The notes: generated by a model from the letters alone, not told the origin. 64,000 nt of DNA from Panacibacter microcysteis (GCF_015831355.1 NZ_JADWYR010000002.1:1240001-1304000); one strand, 5' to 3'. Counted from the stretch's first letter, positions 17,694 through 26,648 are shown. Made by a program: numbers and translations.

Positions 17694-18245
17694 TTAAACT
17701 TTGTTTAGAACATCCCTAGCTTCCATCAACGCAAATCCAAGCAAGTTAAGTCCGTTCCATTGGTTAGGATTCTCTGCTTTATTACTGTCCGCAGTCAGTC
17801 CGATGCCCCATATTCTGTCAACCGGACTTGCTTCTACCAATACTCTGTCTTTTGTATTTAGCAGGAAACTTTTAAGTTCCTCATTTTGGCTAAACTTATA
17901 TAAACTACCTTTCACAACAATATCAAAACGCTTTTCATTCCAAACAACGTCATCAAAGTTTCTGACTTCTCTTCCCAACGCTTTTGCCTCAGCTGGTGAC
18001 TTAGCAATAATAATTTTACTGTAGTTGTCATGGTCATTAAAAAGCAGTGCCTTTTGTGCCATCATCCAATGTTCAGCCGTATTATATTTTACATTATCAA
18101 TGATGAAAGGTGAAGCCCACCACTGACTAAAACAAGAGGAAGTGAGATCGCCACTTTTACTTTTCTGATGTCCCCAAAAGAATAGGTATTTAATTCTGTC
18201 ACCTGTCTCAAAATTCTGTTTCAGCCAGTCTAAGTTATATGTCAT
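17694..18245 (-). CDS. NADAR family protein (YbiA-like)
   Basis: A 183-residue soluble protein. An upstream in-frame start exists, but the family begins around MTYNLDWLKQNFETG, so I use ATG 18245. Family motifs are FFWGHQKS, CFSQWWASPF, the Glu-His motif YNTAEHWMMAQKALLFND, the ALGREVRNFDDVVWN segment, and WGIGLTADS near the C-terminus. NADAR proteins are N-glycosidases: YbiA acts on riboflavin intermediates, and others remove ADP-ribose from guanine and act as antitoxins to DarT-like toxins. No toxin gene adjoins it here. As a cassette gene it may serve defence or damage repair. Confidence 0.85.
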   Translation of the reverse strand: MTYNLDWLKQNFETGDRIKYLFFWGHQKSKSGDLTSSCFSQWWASPFIIDNVKYNTAEHWMMAQKALLFNDHDNYSKIIIAKSPAEAKALGREVRNFDDVVWNEKRFDIVVKGSLYKFSQNEELKSFLLNTKDRVLVEASPVDRIWGIGLTADSNKAENPNQWNGLNLLGFALMEARDVLNKV

Positions 18246-18298
18246 GTCACTTATAATGTATGTAGTCTGCAAGCTAAACAGTAATTTTATCAAATAGC

Positions 18299-18493
18299 TG
18301 CCAACGGCCACGGCTTGGCGATGTGGCGGTATTTGAAAATCGTCAGCCTGTAACCGCAGCTAAATTTATAATTAAAAGTTCATTATTTATTCTATTGATT
18401 GGCATTATTCTTTGGCTGGAACTGAAACCGATTAGCGAAAAAAGTTGAGCATATATTCGTCGCCCCGCCATATTGCCAAACCGCCTGTTGTAC
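18299..18493 (-). repeat. attC-like site (195 bp) in array 1
   Basis: In gene orientation it starts GTACAAC and ends GTTGGCA. The arms GGTTTGGCAATATGGCGG and CCGCCACATCGCCAAGCC pair with few mismatches around a long AT-rich loop. It lies between the beta-barrel gene and the NADAR gene. Confidence 0.6.
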
Positions 18494-18506
18494 GCACACC
18501 CTTCTT

Positions 18507-19109
18507 CTACTTGTCTTTTTCTAAATGAACTTGAAGGCCTAGTCCAACTAATAACGAATTGTTAGTGCCACTAAATTTGACATATTTTGAAGTAGAATAA
18601 CCAATTAAAAATTCCAAGCCAACACTTGAATTAAAGTATAGAACTGGTCCAGCAGAGATGGAGAAGGTATTCTTTTCATACTGAGTAATTGAAAAGTTTA
18701 GAGGTTGTCCAATTGGTGCAGAAGCTCCACCACCACGCTCTATACCATATTGATAACTTCCATCAATAAGAATATTGAATTGTTTTTTCAAAGGCAGAAA
18801 ATAATATCTAACAAAAGGGCCAAAACTATAGGTTGTGTTTTTAGTTAAACTATTTTGTCCTTCCACTCGATATCTTGATGAGCCAAAGCCAAGTTTTAAT
18901 CCTGTAGCAAATTTGTCTGCAATGAAATATCCGATATTGGGTGTCAATTGAATATTTGTCACTTTTTGACCTGAGGCTCCTGCCGAATTATTGTAGGCGG
19001 TTGAATTGAAATATCCATTACCTCCAACTAACCAATTATTTTTTGTCAATTGTCCTGATGAGTTTTTAACTACTGAAATAAATAAAATAAAGAGTATGAA
19101 ATTTTTCAT
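18507..19109 (-). CDS. Outer-membrane beta-barrel protein (cassette gene)
   Basis: A 200-residue exported protein with a signal peptide (FILFILFISVVKNSSGQ) and an OmpA/PorT-like small barrel pattern of alternating strands: WLVGGNGYFNST, QLTPNIGYFIADKFATGLKLGFG, SFGPFVRYYF, NTFSISAGPVLYF, VGLEFLIGYST and a final SLLVGLGLQVHL. It belongs in the outer membrane. Its role (pore, structural or adhesion) cannot be told. It is the first gene of array 1, 120 bases downstream of the shared leader. Confidence 0.75.
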   Translation of the reverse strand: MKNFILFILFISVVKNSSGQLTKNNWLVGGNGYFNSTAYNNSAGASGQKVTNIQLTPNIGYFIADKFATGLKLGFGSSRYRVEGQNSLTKNTTYSFGPFVRYYFLPLKKQFNILIDGSYQYGIERGGGASAPIGQPLNFSITQYEKNTFSISAGPVLYFNSSVGLEFLIGYSTSKYVKFSGTNNSLLVGLGLQVHLEKDK

Positions 19110-19228
19110 TAAAATAGATTCAGATGTTTAGTAATTGCACATAAATATAAAGCAGGTAAACCCGAATTGTTAAAGCGAAATTGAAAATACGTGTTAATAG
19201 TTGTGAGGTGTCAAATAGGGTTGCACAC

Positions 19229-19338
19229 AACACAAATATAACCGCAATACTTCAGCATTTTAAAAAATCATATATCATTGAATGCCATCACTGTTGATCC
19301 GCCGTTTTGATATTATAACGTTGCTATAATCCACTGTT
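19229..19338 (-). promoter_or_regulatory. Array leader 1: attI-like end with TATATTTG promoter box
   Basis: A 110-bp segment matches 29607-29716 with about nine differences, then similarity stops abruptly. On the minus strand it ends TATATTTGTGTT, after which the two arrays diverge (GTGTGC here, AGCGGC there). TATATTTG (19233-19240) is a perfect TAnnTTTG box. The -33 element is weak. The rest of the 19110-19538 gap holds a type A repeat. Confidence 0.6.
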
Positions 19339-19423
19339 GAAGTTTTGATTATCTTTTTTAAACAAGCAGCCAATCACAAGCACAAGTAGGTGATCTGTAG
19401 GGAGCCGGATAAACGGCTACGCC

Positions 19424-19476
19424 ACAGTCGCCATAAAAACGGAACGTACAAGTGAGTGACACAACAGGTGATGCCA
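19424..19476 (+). repeat. Dispersed repeat, type A (long form)
   Basis: GCCACAGTCGCCATAAAAAC, GGAACGT, then the core ACAAGTGAGTGACACAACAG at 19448 and a GTGATGCCA tail. It follows leader 1, as the copy at 29827 follows leader 2. Confidence 0.8.
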
Positions 19477-19538
19477 TAACATACCACTGCCGGCTAAGAT
19501 AATCTTTCTTTACAGGCACACGCAGCAGGCTGGCATAC

Positions 19539-21617
19539 CTAATCAGGCAACGCGAAAGCGATATAACCGCCTTTGAAGTTGTTTTGCGGCTCGCCGTTTA
19601 CAGATACTACCAGGTACTGCTTTTTACCCACCGCATACGTAGATGGTATGGAACTGGCCATACCCGGTAGCTGGTACTGCCACAGCACTTTACCGGTTGA
19701 CTGATCAAATGCACGCAGCATATTATCTCCCGTGGCACCGATGAAAATAAGCCCGCCAGCCGTTGTAATAGCGCCGCCGCGATTAAACATACCCGAATTG
19801 GGAATACCCATGTTTTTAAATGCCGTGTCTTCGCCCAGGGGAACCTGCCATGCAATATTGCCCGTGTTAAGGTCAATAGCCGTCATGGTACCAAACGGCG
19901 GTGCAATAGCCGGGTGGCCATCGGGATCGAGGTAGAAACTGTAACCGTTGAAACCATAAGGCTCATTGTTGGCAGGTATATCGCCGGTTTCAAAAGAGGT
20001 TTGCTGTATGGCCGTATCTTTTATGTAAGAGATAATAGATGCAATCTGCGCCTGTGAAAGAAAAGAAAAAGAAGGCATGGGTGCTGCACCTTTTTGTACT
20101 ATGCCTGCAATCTTCTCATTGGGGTACGTTTTCACCTTGCCTGTAAGATCGGGCCCTACCCCACCCTTCCTGTCTGCGCCATGGCAGTTGCTGCAGTAGG
20201 TCCTGAACAATATCTCCGGATTGAGCTGGTTGGCTGCACGTATCTTTTTGAGGTCTGTGATCTTTAAGATCATGGGTATATCGGTGGCATTCACAAAAAG
20301 CATATTGGTGTTTGGGTTTACCGTAGCGCCGCCCCAGTTGGCACCACCATGCGCCGTTGGCAGCATAATGGAGCCGGCCATTGATGGTGGCTCGTAAATG
20401 CCGGTCTTATACCCGTTTTTGGCTACCTGCTCTTTTATCCATGCAGCAGAGCGGCCATAAAAACTATCCTGGTAGCCCTGTCTTGCAAACGGTGGATTAA
20501 CAGGCCGCGGCTGCGTGGGCCAGGGCTTTTCGCCCGGCATGGTACTTACGGTATCTACCGGTACTTCGTCTATGCCATAGAGTGGCTCTCCTGTTTCGCG
20601 GTTGAAAAGAAAGAGGTAGCCCATTTTGGTAACGAGCGCCACGGCGTCTATTGCTTTATTGTCGCGACTGATTGTTACGAGGTTTGGCGGCGAGCCATTG
20701 TCACGATCCCACAGGTCGTGGTGCGTGGTTTGAAAGTGCCAGATGCGTTTGCCTGTTTTGGCATCGAGTGCCAGCAGGCAGTTGGCAAAAAGATTCTGAC
20801 CGGGCCTGTCTGCACCATAAAAATCAAACGAGGGCGAAGCGGTTGGTATAAACACGATACCACGTTTTGCATCGAGCGCCATACCGCCCCAGCAGTTGGC
20901 ACCGCCATTGCGTTTGCGGGCATTGGCGCCCCATGTATCGGCACCATACTCACCCGGTTTGGGTATTACATGAAAGGTCCACTCCAGTTTGCCGGTATGT
21001 ATGTTGAATGCACGTATATCTCCGGGTATGGATGGCAGTTCATCGGGTACTTTACAGCCCACGATAAACAGGTCGTTATACACTACACCCGGCGCATTGC
21101 TCGATACAGCCACCGCGGCACGCATAGAGTCCGGCACTTCGAGGCCTTCATAAAAGTCTACACGGCCATTGGTGCCAAACCCGCTGAACACTTTACCATC
21201 ATCTGCATTGAGTGCATACAACGTGCTGCCCGAAATAAGAAAGATGCGGCCGGGATTACCAGGGTGATAAGTAATACCCCGCGACCAGTTGGAGATAGCT
21301 GAAGAATCCGGCATAAACTGCCACAGCAACCTGCCTGTTCCAGCATCCAGCGCCACCAGTTTATTGGAAGGCATAAGGCCGATCATCTTATTGTCTACCA
21401 TTACAGGGTTAAAGTATACGCCTCCTTCTGTTGTATCTTCAAAACGCCAGGCCTCCTGCAACTGCGTAACATTTGCTGTATCTATGTAAGTAAGCGCTGA
21501 AAATTTGTTGTTGGATGCGTCGTGCCCGTAAGTGGGCCAGTTGGCCGCATCATCCTGTTCTTTGGGGCCACAGGCACCCAGTGCAAACAATAAACAAATG
21601 CCGGTAATTTTTTTCAT
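19539..21617 (-). CDS. PQQ-dependent dehydrogenase with cytochrome c domain (lipoprotein)
   Basis: A 692-residue lipoprotein with lipobox LGAC at residues 13-16. The quinoprotein eight-blade propeller begins at NWPTYGHDASNNKFS, with blade motifs LLWQFMPD, LYALNADDGKV, GKRIWHFQTTHHDLWDRD and a final GKVLWQYQLPG. A c-type haem site, CSNCH, lies near residue 475 inside an inserted cytochrome domain that ends with MPSF as a likely Met ligand. The enzyme oxidises an alcohol or sugar (membrane glucose dehydrogenase-like) in the periplasm and passes electrons to the chain. The HDLWD motif fits the glucose/quinate group. The substrate is not certain. Confidence 0.87.
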   Translation of the reverse strand: MKKITGICLLFALGACGPKEQDDAANWPTYGHDASNNKFSALTYIDTANVTQLQEAWRFEDTTEGGVYFNPVMVDNKMIGLMPSNKLVALDAGTGRLLWQFMPDSSAISNWSRGITYHPGNPGRIFLISGSTLYALNADDGKVFSGFGTNGRVDFYEGLEVPDSMRAAVAVSSNAPGVVYNDLFIVGCKVPDELPSIPGDIRAFNIHTGKLEWTFHVIPKPGEYGADTWGANARKRNGGANCWGGMALDAKRGIVFIPTASPSFDFYGADRPGQNLFANCLLALDAKTGKRIWHFQTTHHDLWDRDNGSPPNLVTISRDNKAIDAVALVTKMGYLFLFNRETGEPLYGIDEVPVDTVSTMPGEKPWPTQPRPVNPPFARQGYQDSFYGRSAAWIKEQVAKNGYKTGIYEPPSMAGSIMLPTAHGGANWGGATVNPNTNMLFVNATDIPMILKITDLKKIRAANQLNPEILFRTYCSNCHGADRKGGVGPDLTGKVKTYPNEKIAGIVQKGAAPMPSFSFLSQAQIASIISYIKDTAIQQTSFETGDIPANNEPYGFNGYSFYLDPDGHPAIAPPFGTMTAIDLNTGNIAWQVPLGEDTAFKNMGIPNSGMFNRGGAITTAGGLIFIGATGDNMLRAFDQSTGKVLWQYQLPGMASSIPSTYAVGKKQYLVVSVNGEPQNNFKGGYIAFALPD

Positions 21618-21889
21618 CTGGAGTAGCTGATAAAATCGTTTGTAAATATTTACTGGCCCTGCACCAATGCAAGGCCATCATGGCAAATATAAAGATATCA
21701 GCAAACGGGCAATGCAGGAAAACGTGCAAGTGCTGTTACAGGCGTTTCGCTGTTAAACATACTAAAGCGTTTTTGACTTACCGGTGGTGTATGCAGTTGC
21801 GCTGAATGCCCTATTTGCGCTTTTTGGCAATAGCATGGTACGTGGCAGGAAAATAGTATGGGATGAGGGTTACCGGCAATGGTTTTCTA

Positions 21890-21917
21890 TGGCATCATCG
21901 TTGCGTCGCATTCCGTT
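21890..21917 (-). repeat. Dispersed repeat, type B (diverged)
   Basis: GGCATCATCGTTGCGTCGCA followed by TTCCGTTC. The gap 21618-22025 holds nothing else that I can recognise. Confidence 0.65.
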
Positions 21918-22025
21918 CATCTGCAGTGCAGGTGGCATCTGTGGTTCGCGGTGCGGCCGGCGTGGCAGGGAAAGGCCTGTAGCCATGCAGTGTTCTTTTG
22001 AATAAGCAGCAAATGGAATAAGTAC

Positions 22026-22448
22026 TTACACCTGCCCCACGCCACCAGAGACGGCGGCTTTAAGTACCTCAATACTGATATCTTTCAGCGCTTTAAATTT
22101 AATGCAGTAACCTGTTACCGTTGCTTTACCGATCTGTTTTGCATAAGTATTGCTGAGGTACGTTTTATCTGCTATGCCCAGAATATACACCGAAATACCC
22201 GCAGTATTTGCACTAAGGCCTACCTGGTAAAAATCTTTTGTTTTACCATCTGCATATTGGGTGGTGCGCTCCCCGTAACCAATACTGGGGTTGGAGACTA
22301 CTTTACCCTCACTGTTCTTACCATCCAGGAACCACAGTTTACAACCGGGCATTAATTGCAGCATCATTTCATGCAGTGTTTGCATATCACTGCGTTTGGC
22401 AGCGGGCTGGGTGCTGAGATACCCGGTTATTTGTGCCTGTACATACAT
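22026..22448 (-). CDS. DUF1801 domain protein
   Basis: A 140-residue soluble protein. The frame is open to 22556, but the extra N-terminus is only a translation of the dispersed repeat, so I use ATG 22448 (MYVQAQITGYLSTQPAAKR). The DUF1801 pattern is visible: LHEMMLQLMPGCKLWFLDG, NPSIGYGERTTQYADGKTKDFYQVGLS, then SVYILGIADKTYLSNTYAKQIGKATVTGYCIKFK and a closing helix. The fold is YdhG-like. No biochemical role is established. Confidence 0.8.
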   Translation of the reverse strand: MYVQAQITGYLSTQPAAKRSDMQTLHEMMLQLMPGCKLWFLDGKNSEGKVVSNPSIGYGERTTQYADGKTKDFYQVGLSANTAGISVYILGIADKTYLSNTYAKQIGKATVTGYCIKFKALKDISIEVLKAAVSGGVGQV

Positions 22449-22526
22449 ATCGTTACAATTATTGTTGGTTATTGTGTATAAATGTAAACGCCTGGCAAAT
22501 AAAGGCATGCCGCAAAAAAGGAACGC

Positions 22527-22684
22527 TGCAGCCGCCATGAAAAACGGAACGCACAAGTGAGTGACACAACAGGCGATGCCATGAAAAACTACATTTGATA
22601 CTATAAATCAATTCAGTTTTCACGCCAGTAAATGCTACCGCTGAAACAATAATATATAAAGCATTCAGTGCAACTAAAAACTAC
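22527..22684 (+). repeat. Long repeat (~158 bp), type A core plus 100-bp tail
   Basis: The core ACAAGTGAGTGACACAACAG at 22553 carries the GCCGCCATGAAAAACGGAAC arm upstream and, downstream, a tail with CCAGTAAATGCTACCGCTGA and AAGCATTCAGTGCAACTAAA. The same tail occurs at 52289-52447. Confidence 0.8.
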
Positions 22685-22765
22685 TGCCGGTAATAAACTT
22701 CTGCTAATGCCTGTGCATTGATGCCGTAAGCAAAAAAAAACTGTATTATGCCAGGCTTTATGTGA

Positions 22766-23641
22766 TTACTGCAAAAACTGCTGCATGTAGCCGGCTAGTG
22801 TAGCCGTTTGCATCATTACACTTACATGGCCCTGTGCAGGTACAATAGCCAGTTGCGATGTTGGCATGGGCTGCAGATCTGCCGAAACCCCGCCACCAAG
22901 TAGCTGGTAGGTTTTGGCAAGTTCAACTTTATCAAGCCCATCGTTATCACCCGCAATAATCAATACCGGCGCGGTAATCTTTGCAATATTTTCGGCACCC
23001 ACATCAAATGGTTCTTCTGCAAACTGAAACATCTGCGTTAGAAACCTGTGCCAGTTTGCTTTGTCCGGCGCTACCTCATCATATGCTGTCTGAAGTGGCG
23101 TATTATCGAACAGTTCCGGTTTAAAATCTTTGAACCCGCCATTTACAACGGGTAACCAGCCCGCTGTTTTATACGTAGAAGAAATGATGACCAGCTTTCT
23201 CAGGCGTTTGGGGCTTTGTACGGCAAACTGGTAGGCTATTGAGCCGCCCATACTAAAGCCCGCCACATCGGCACTATCGATTTTCAGGTGATCCATCACC
23301 TTCTCTACATCGGCGGCCAGTGTGGTAATGGATAATTTTCTTTCAGCATACGCTGTATGGCCGTGGCCCTGCATTTCAATGGCAATTACCTGGTGGTCTT
23401 TAGCCAGTTCGGGAATGAGTGCTGCCCAGTTAAGACCGATGGTATAAAAGGCACCATGCAATAGTACCAAAGGCTTACCCTGGCCATAAATTTCGTAGTA
23501 TACACTGATGCCGTTGGCAGGCGCATAGCCACTGCTAACCGGCTTTAGCTGCTGGCCGTTTGCCTGGGCAGCAGTTAGCACAACAATGATAGTGCAACAG
23601 AACAGTTTGAAAAAGCGGGCTATGGTACATATATTTTTCAT
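22766..23641 (-). CDS. Alpha/beta hydrolase, exported
   Basis: A 291-residue hydrolase with a signal peptide (FFKLFCCTIIVVLTAAQANGQ). I chose ATG 23641 so that the signal directly follows the start. The fold shows the oxyanion HGAFYTIG, nucleophile elbow GFSMGGS, acid region IIAGDNDGLD and a late GHV histidine in AQGHVSVMM. It is related to 3-oxoadipate enol-lactonase and haloperoxidase-like esterases. The periplasmic substrate is unknown. It lies between the DUF1801 and reductase genes, both on the same strand but with wide gaps. Confidence 0.85.
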   Translation of the reverse strand: MKNICTIARFFKLFCCTIIVVLTAAQANGQQLKPVSSGYAPANGISVYYEIYGQGKPLVLLHGAFYTIGLNWAALIPELAKDHQVIAIEMQGHGHTAYAERKLSITTLAADVEKVMDHLKIDSADVAGFSMGGSIAYQFAVQSPKRLRKLVIISSTYKTAGWLPVVNGGFKDFKPELFDNTPLQTAYDEVAPDKANWHRFLTQMFQFAEEPFDVGAENIAKITAPVLIIAGDNDGLDKVELAKTYQLLGGGVSADLQPMPTSQLAIVPAQGHVSVMMQTATLAGYMQQFLQ

Positions 23642-23880
23642 AATGCAGGTTGATGGTGGTAGGCAATTTTTACAAAGCAAAGATGCGCAACCTGCACAAA
23701 TAACCGTGGTGTAAATACGACAAGTTTAGGGCTCAATACGACAAGCGTAAAAGTGAGACTTTGGCGGTTGCCGGTATTACGAATAATTGGCTGACCGGTG
23801 TAGACAGTGTTCATATTTCACTACTCAACCTTTTTGCCCCGAACAGGGTATCATCCGCTTGCCCCAACAACCGCCTGGCA

Positions 23881-24528
23881 TTACAATTTTGTAGTGGCTT
23901 CATTTTTGGTAACAACCTTTCCCAATGCGCCAAATTCATGTAAGTCTCCAAACACTTCTATGCGAACAGATTTATCTAAACTGCCTGCACGAACTGCTTC
24001 AAACCCGGCATCTTTTATCAGTTGTTCAATTGCTTCATTTATGCTTTCATCATCAGTTGCATAGAATAACACATTTGCAGGTTGCTGAAAAGCAGCACTG
24101 CCAAGTGAAGCAACACCCAGTGTGCCTAACGCCTTTGCAAGTTTTGCACCTTCAGGAAGCAGGGATGACAGGATTTCACCGGCAGATTGATTCTCTGCAA
24201 TGATTTTTTTAAAGCCGCCTTTATCATCCGGAGCTATCGGGTTTGAAGGATCTACAATGATCTTACCCCGTAACGTTAATGCATAAGTATTGAACAGCTC
24301 TTTAATAGCATCAAACCAAACAGCAAATACTATGATATCTGCATCTTCAATAGCAGCAGCAATTTCTTTTGGTTGAGCCAGCTTGCCCAGCTTCTGAGCC
24401 AGTGCGCCTGCTTTTTCAGGATTTCTATCCGCAACGATCACGGAACGATTACCTCTTACAAGATTCGTAGCTACAGTAGTGCCTATATTGCCAAGACCAA
24501 TCACTGCAACCTTTAATGTCTGTGTCAT
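23881..24528 (-). CDS. NADPH-dependent F420 reductase-like oxidoreductase
   Basis: A 215-residue Rossmann protein starting with LKVAVIGLGNIGTTVATNL, followed by VIVADRNPEKA, IIVFAVWFDAIKEL, GKIIVDPSNPIAPD, AKALGTLGV and VLFYATDDESINEAIEQLIKDAGFE. This is the NADP-binding part shared with F420-dependent NADP reductases. It probably reduces a small carbonyl or flavin with NADPH. It lies 109 bases downstream of the Crp/Fnr regulator gene at 24638 on the same strand, the likely regulator. It is only distantly similar to the reductase at 15098. Confidence 0.82.
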   Translation of the reverse strand: MTQTLKVAVIGLGNIGTTVATNLVRGNRSVIVADRNPEKAGALAQKLGKLAQPKEIAAAIEDADIIVFAVWFDAIKELFNTYALTLRGKIIVDPSNPIAPDDKGGFKKIIAENQSAGEILSSLLPEGAKLAKALGTLGVASLGSAAFQQPANVLFYATDDESINEAIEQLIKDAGFEAVRAGSLDKSVRIEVFGDLHEFGALGKVVTKNEATTKL

Positions 24529-24637
24529 AACCTTTTGTTTCTAAATTAACGAATGATTTACCGCACAAAAATCCATCATTGTGGCGGCTGTAACCAATGA
24601 CCTTGATTAAGAAATAGTCTTGATGTAGATTAAGATG

Positions 24638-25252
24638 TTACGTTTTCGTTGCCCGGCTTCGCCTGTTGCGTAAGCGACTTAAAAATTCAGGGGTAATGCC
24701 CAAGAAGGCTGCTATCTGTACTTGTGAAAGACGGTTTACCAGGTGCGGGTAAAGGTCTAAAAATGATTGATAACGTTCTTCGCCTGTGGAACTAATATTT
24801 TGCAGCAGTCGTTGCTGCAAACGGATAAAGCTGTTTTCCAAAAGCACCCGGAAGATGCGGTCAAACTTTGGAGCTTGTATGTAAAGCGCAATCAAATCAT
24901 CCCGGGTTATTTGCAGCACAACCGTATCTTCCAAAGCATCGATGTTTAAGGATGATGGCTTAACTCCGTGAAAGCTTCCCAGGTCGTTGATCCAATAGTT
25001 TTCGACTGCGAATTGAAGAATGTGTGTGCTGCCTTTTTCATCAATTTTATACATGCGCAAACATCCCCGTACAACAAAATAAAAATGTGTACAGACATCT
25101 CCCTCCTGCAGTATAAATTGTCGCTTTCTGAAAAGACGTGGTTTAAATAAGCCTGTAACCAGTCTTGCCTCTTCACTGTTTATTGGAATAATCCTGTTGA
25201 AGTAGTTAAGTAATGGATCAATATTTGTCTGCAATAATGCTTCCTTATTCAT
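24638..25252 (-). CDS. Crp/Fnr family transcriptional regulator
   Basis: A 204-residue protein with a cyclic-nucleotide-binding-like barrel (RKRQFILQEGDVCTHFYFVVRGCLRMYKID ... FHGVKPSSLNIDALEDTVVLQI) and a C-terminal helix-turn-helix (LSQVQIAAFLGITPEFLSRLR). There is no N-terminal Fe-S Cys cluster. This Bacteroidota subgroup commonly controls an adjacent redox gene. Its TATCTTTG -7 box at 25265-25272 leaves a very short leader. Confidence 0.87.
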   Translation of the reverse strand: MNKEALLQTNIDPLLNYFNRIIPINSEEARLVTGLFKPRLFRKRQFILQEGDVCTHFYFVVRGCLRMYKIDEKGSTHILQFAVENYWINDLGSFHGVKPSSLNIDALEDTVVLQITRDDLIALYIQAPKFDRIFRVLLENSFIRLQQRLLQNISSTGEERYQSFLDLYPHLVNRLSQVQIAAFLGITPEFLSRLRNRRSRATKT

Positions 25253-25264
25253 TTGTTACAATTA

Positions 25265-25272
25265 CAAAGATA
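25265..25272 (-). promoter_or_regulatory. -7 box for the Crp/Fnr regulator gene
   Basis: TATCTTTG on the minus strand matches TAnnTTTG and lies 12 bases before the ATG. Confidence 0.5.
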
Positions 25273-25359
25273 TTTCACCAGCTTGTTTAAACGCCGCTCT
25301 CCTGCTCAACCCGGCACAATCAAAGCCTGCTGCAGTGATTACGATTTTCCCTGGCGGGT

Positions 25360-25870
25360 GAAATATACAATTGAAAGTAAGCACTAAAGTTGAAAGTTGT
25401 TTGTACTGCCCCAACCCATTGCCTTATTTGCAATCGGCCAGTAAACCTTTATGTCTTTAAAAGGAAGGTTATTGTCAATCATGCACCGGAGTATCACTGT
25501 TTGCATCCTCGCAACGTTTGTATAATTATTACATGAAAATGCGGTGCATTTTTTTGCTATAAATCTCTTTTTTATCAGGCTGCATTACTACTATCACCAC
25601 CTGTTGTGTCACTCACTTGTACTGCAGCAAATATGTCGGCATCGGCTAAGTGGTTTTTGTTAAATTGACTGCTTTGTTGTGGGGGGTGAGTTATGAATTC
25701 CCTGGTGAATCATTATCCATTTGCAGATGGTGGTTCTGCTGATGCCATACTTTGCTGCCAGCTTCTTGAAGCCGCAGCCTTGCGTTAAATACTCCGCAAT
25801 GATGTGTTCTTTTAAATCCATGATTTGGTTGATTTTTAGTCAACCTGGTTCAGGACGAGACAATAGATTT
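25360..25870 (-). mobile_element. IS3-derived non-autonomous repeat, copy 1
   Basis: About 500 bp is nearly identical to 28305-28812. On the minus strand it starts TGTCTCGTCCTGAACCAGG and carries a 55-codon orfA start (MDLKEHIIAEYLTQGCGF, then KKLAAKYGISRTTICKW), a type A dispersed repeat at 25600-25620, a small AAAATGC/GCATTTT hairpin, and ends near AACTTTCAACTTTAG. No orfB is present. It cuts the attC-like site of the last cassette of array 2. The gap 25253-25360 is otherwise empty. Confidence 0.65.
25600..25620 (-). repeat. Dispersed repeat, type A (inside IS copy 1)
   Basis: CCTGTTGTGTCACTCACTTG on the plus strand, with the TAGTAGTAATGCAGCC type tail on the minus strand. Confidence 0.8.
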
Positions 25871-25889
25871 ACAAATGTTGAATCTAAAA

Positions 25890-25923
25890 CTGTCAAGCCC
25901 CTATTGCCAATACGATGTTAGCG
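25890..25923 (-). repeat. attC-like half site at the distal end of array 2
   Basis: The minus strand reads CGCTAACATCGTATTGGCAA then TAGGGGCTTGACAG. It lies 29 bases past the stop of the last cassette gene, and its partner arm is lost at IS copy 1. Confidence 0.55.
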
Positions 25924-25951
25924 GTTCGGTTTTCTTTTTTGTCGTATTGCT

Positions 25952-26449
25952 CTACCAAAATTTCCACCAGGGTTTTGTTTGCTCAGATTCGTCTGTCTCT
26001 GCAGTTACAGCCCAAAATTCTTCTTTAAATGGTAAATTTGTAAATTCCTTTGTCACCATATGCACATACGGATAGATTGCGTCTTCATTTCCGTTTTGAA
26101 ATCTTTTCATTATTTTTTGAATCGGCCAAATTTGTCCTTCATTTGGAAGTTGTAAAAATAAATTTAGTTCGGCTTGTGGGTCGTTGTCGTCGGTTACCCA
26201 GTCAGCACCTTTCACGTTTTTAATGATTGTTTCACCAACATACGAACCAATAGAAAAAAGTTTTGGTCCAAATCCTTTTCCGTAAAGTCGCCCACCTTTT
26301 TTAGGTCGTCCGTTTTTCATATTTACGGTAAAAAACCTGTCCACTTCAACTATGCTGTCAATTGTGAAATCAAGTTTGAAACCGTCAGCAGCAAATGCTT
26401 CCACTATCCAGTCTGATCGTGATTTAATGTCTTCTCTTAATGTTGCCAT
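25952..26449 (-). CDS. Cassette-borne soluble protein, function unknown
   Basis: A 165-residue protein beginning MATLREDIKSRSDWIVEAFA. It has a strand-rich core (FKLDFTIDSIVEVDRFF, GRLYGKGFGPKLFSIGSYVGETI, ADWVTDDNDPQAELNLFLQLP) and a helix IWPIQKIMKRFQNG, ending KPWWKFW. The GSYVGETI and WPI-KRF phrases recall uncharacterised DUF3806-like proteins, but I am not certain. No signal or membrane helix. Last gene of array 2. Confidence 0.68.
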   Translation of the reverse strand: MATLREDIKSRSDWIVEAFAADGFKLDFTIDSIVEVDRFFTVNMKNGRPKKGGRLYGKGFGPKLFSIGSYVGETIIKNVKGADWVTDDNDPQAELNLFLQLPNEGQIWPIQKIMKRFQNGNEDAIYPYVHMVTKEFTNLPFKEEFWAVTAETDESEQTKPWWKFW

Positions 26450-26499
26450 GTTTTAAATGTCTTTTTTGCTCTTCATTTCGGTGTCTTTCTCTAACTGAC

Positions 26500-26637
26500 C
26501 GCTAACGATTTCGGGCTCTGCGTTCGAGCGGGTTTCGAAGCACAAAAGCCGATGTTATTACTACAATTCATTAGAAGCGCAAAGCTCCAAGATTGTTCGT
26601 CAGCCCGCCTGACGCAAAACCCGTGGTAACGTTCGTT
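26500..26637 (-). repeat. attC-like site (138 bp) in array 2
   Basis: In gene orientation it starts AACGAACGTTACC and ends GTTAGCG. The arms CGGGTTTTGCGTCAGGCGGG and CCCGCTCGAACGCAGAGCCC pair with few mismatches. Confidence 0.6.
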
Positions 26638-26648
26638 TTTCTTTCTGC

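Larger units (their letters stand above)
15763..19338 (-). mobile_element. Cassette-like array 1 (integron CALIN candidate)
   Basis: Five small AT-rich minus-strand genes are each followed by an imperfect palindrome. From the promoter end the order is leader, beta-barrel protein, attC-like site, NADAR protein, attC-like site, PH-like membrane protein, interrupted attC-like site, unknown protein, decayed gene, half site. Same-strand genes, palindromic spacers with TAAC/GTTA ends and a leader ending at GTT follow integron logic. No integrase is present in the window, and the core sites match GTTRRRY only in part. Confidence 0.55.

Noticed and set aside
22449-22556. N-terminal extension of the DUF1801 protein (MCVPFFMAAAAFLF) that looks like a signal peptide
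   Set aside because: It is the dispersed repeat read in frame. The family starts at ATG 22448.
19539-25252. The five genes between the two arrays considered as further cassettes
   Set aside because: They are larger, less AT-rich, have ordinary intergenic regions without attC-like palindromes, and match normal chromosomal families.
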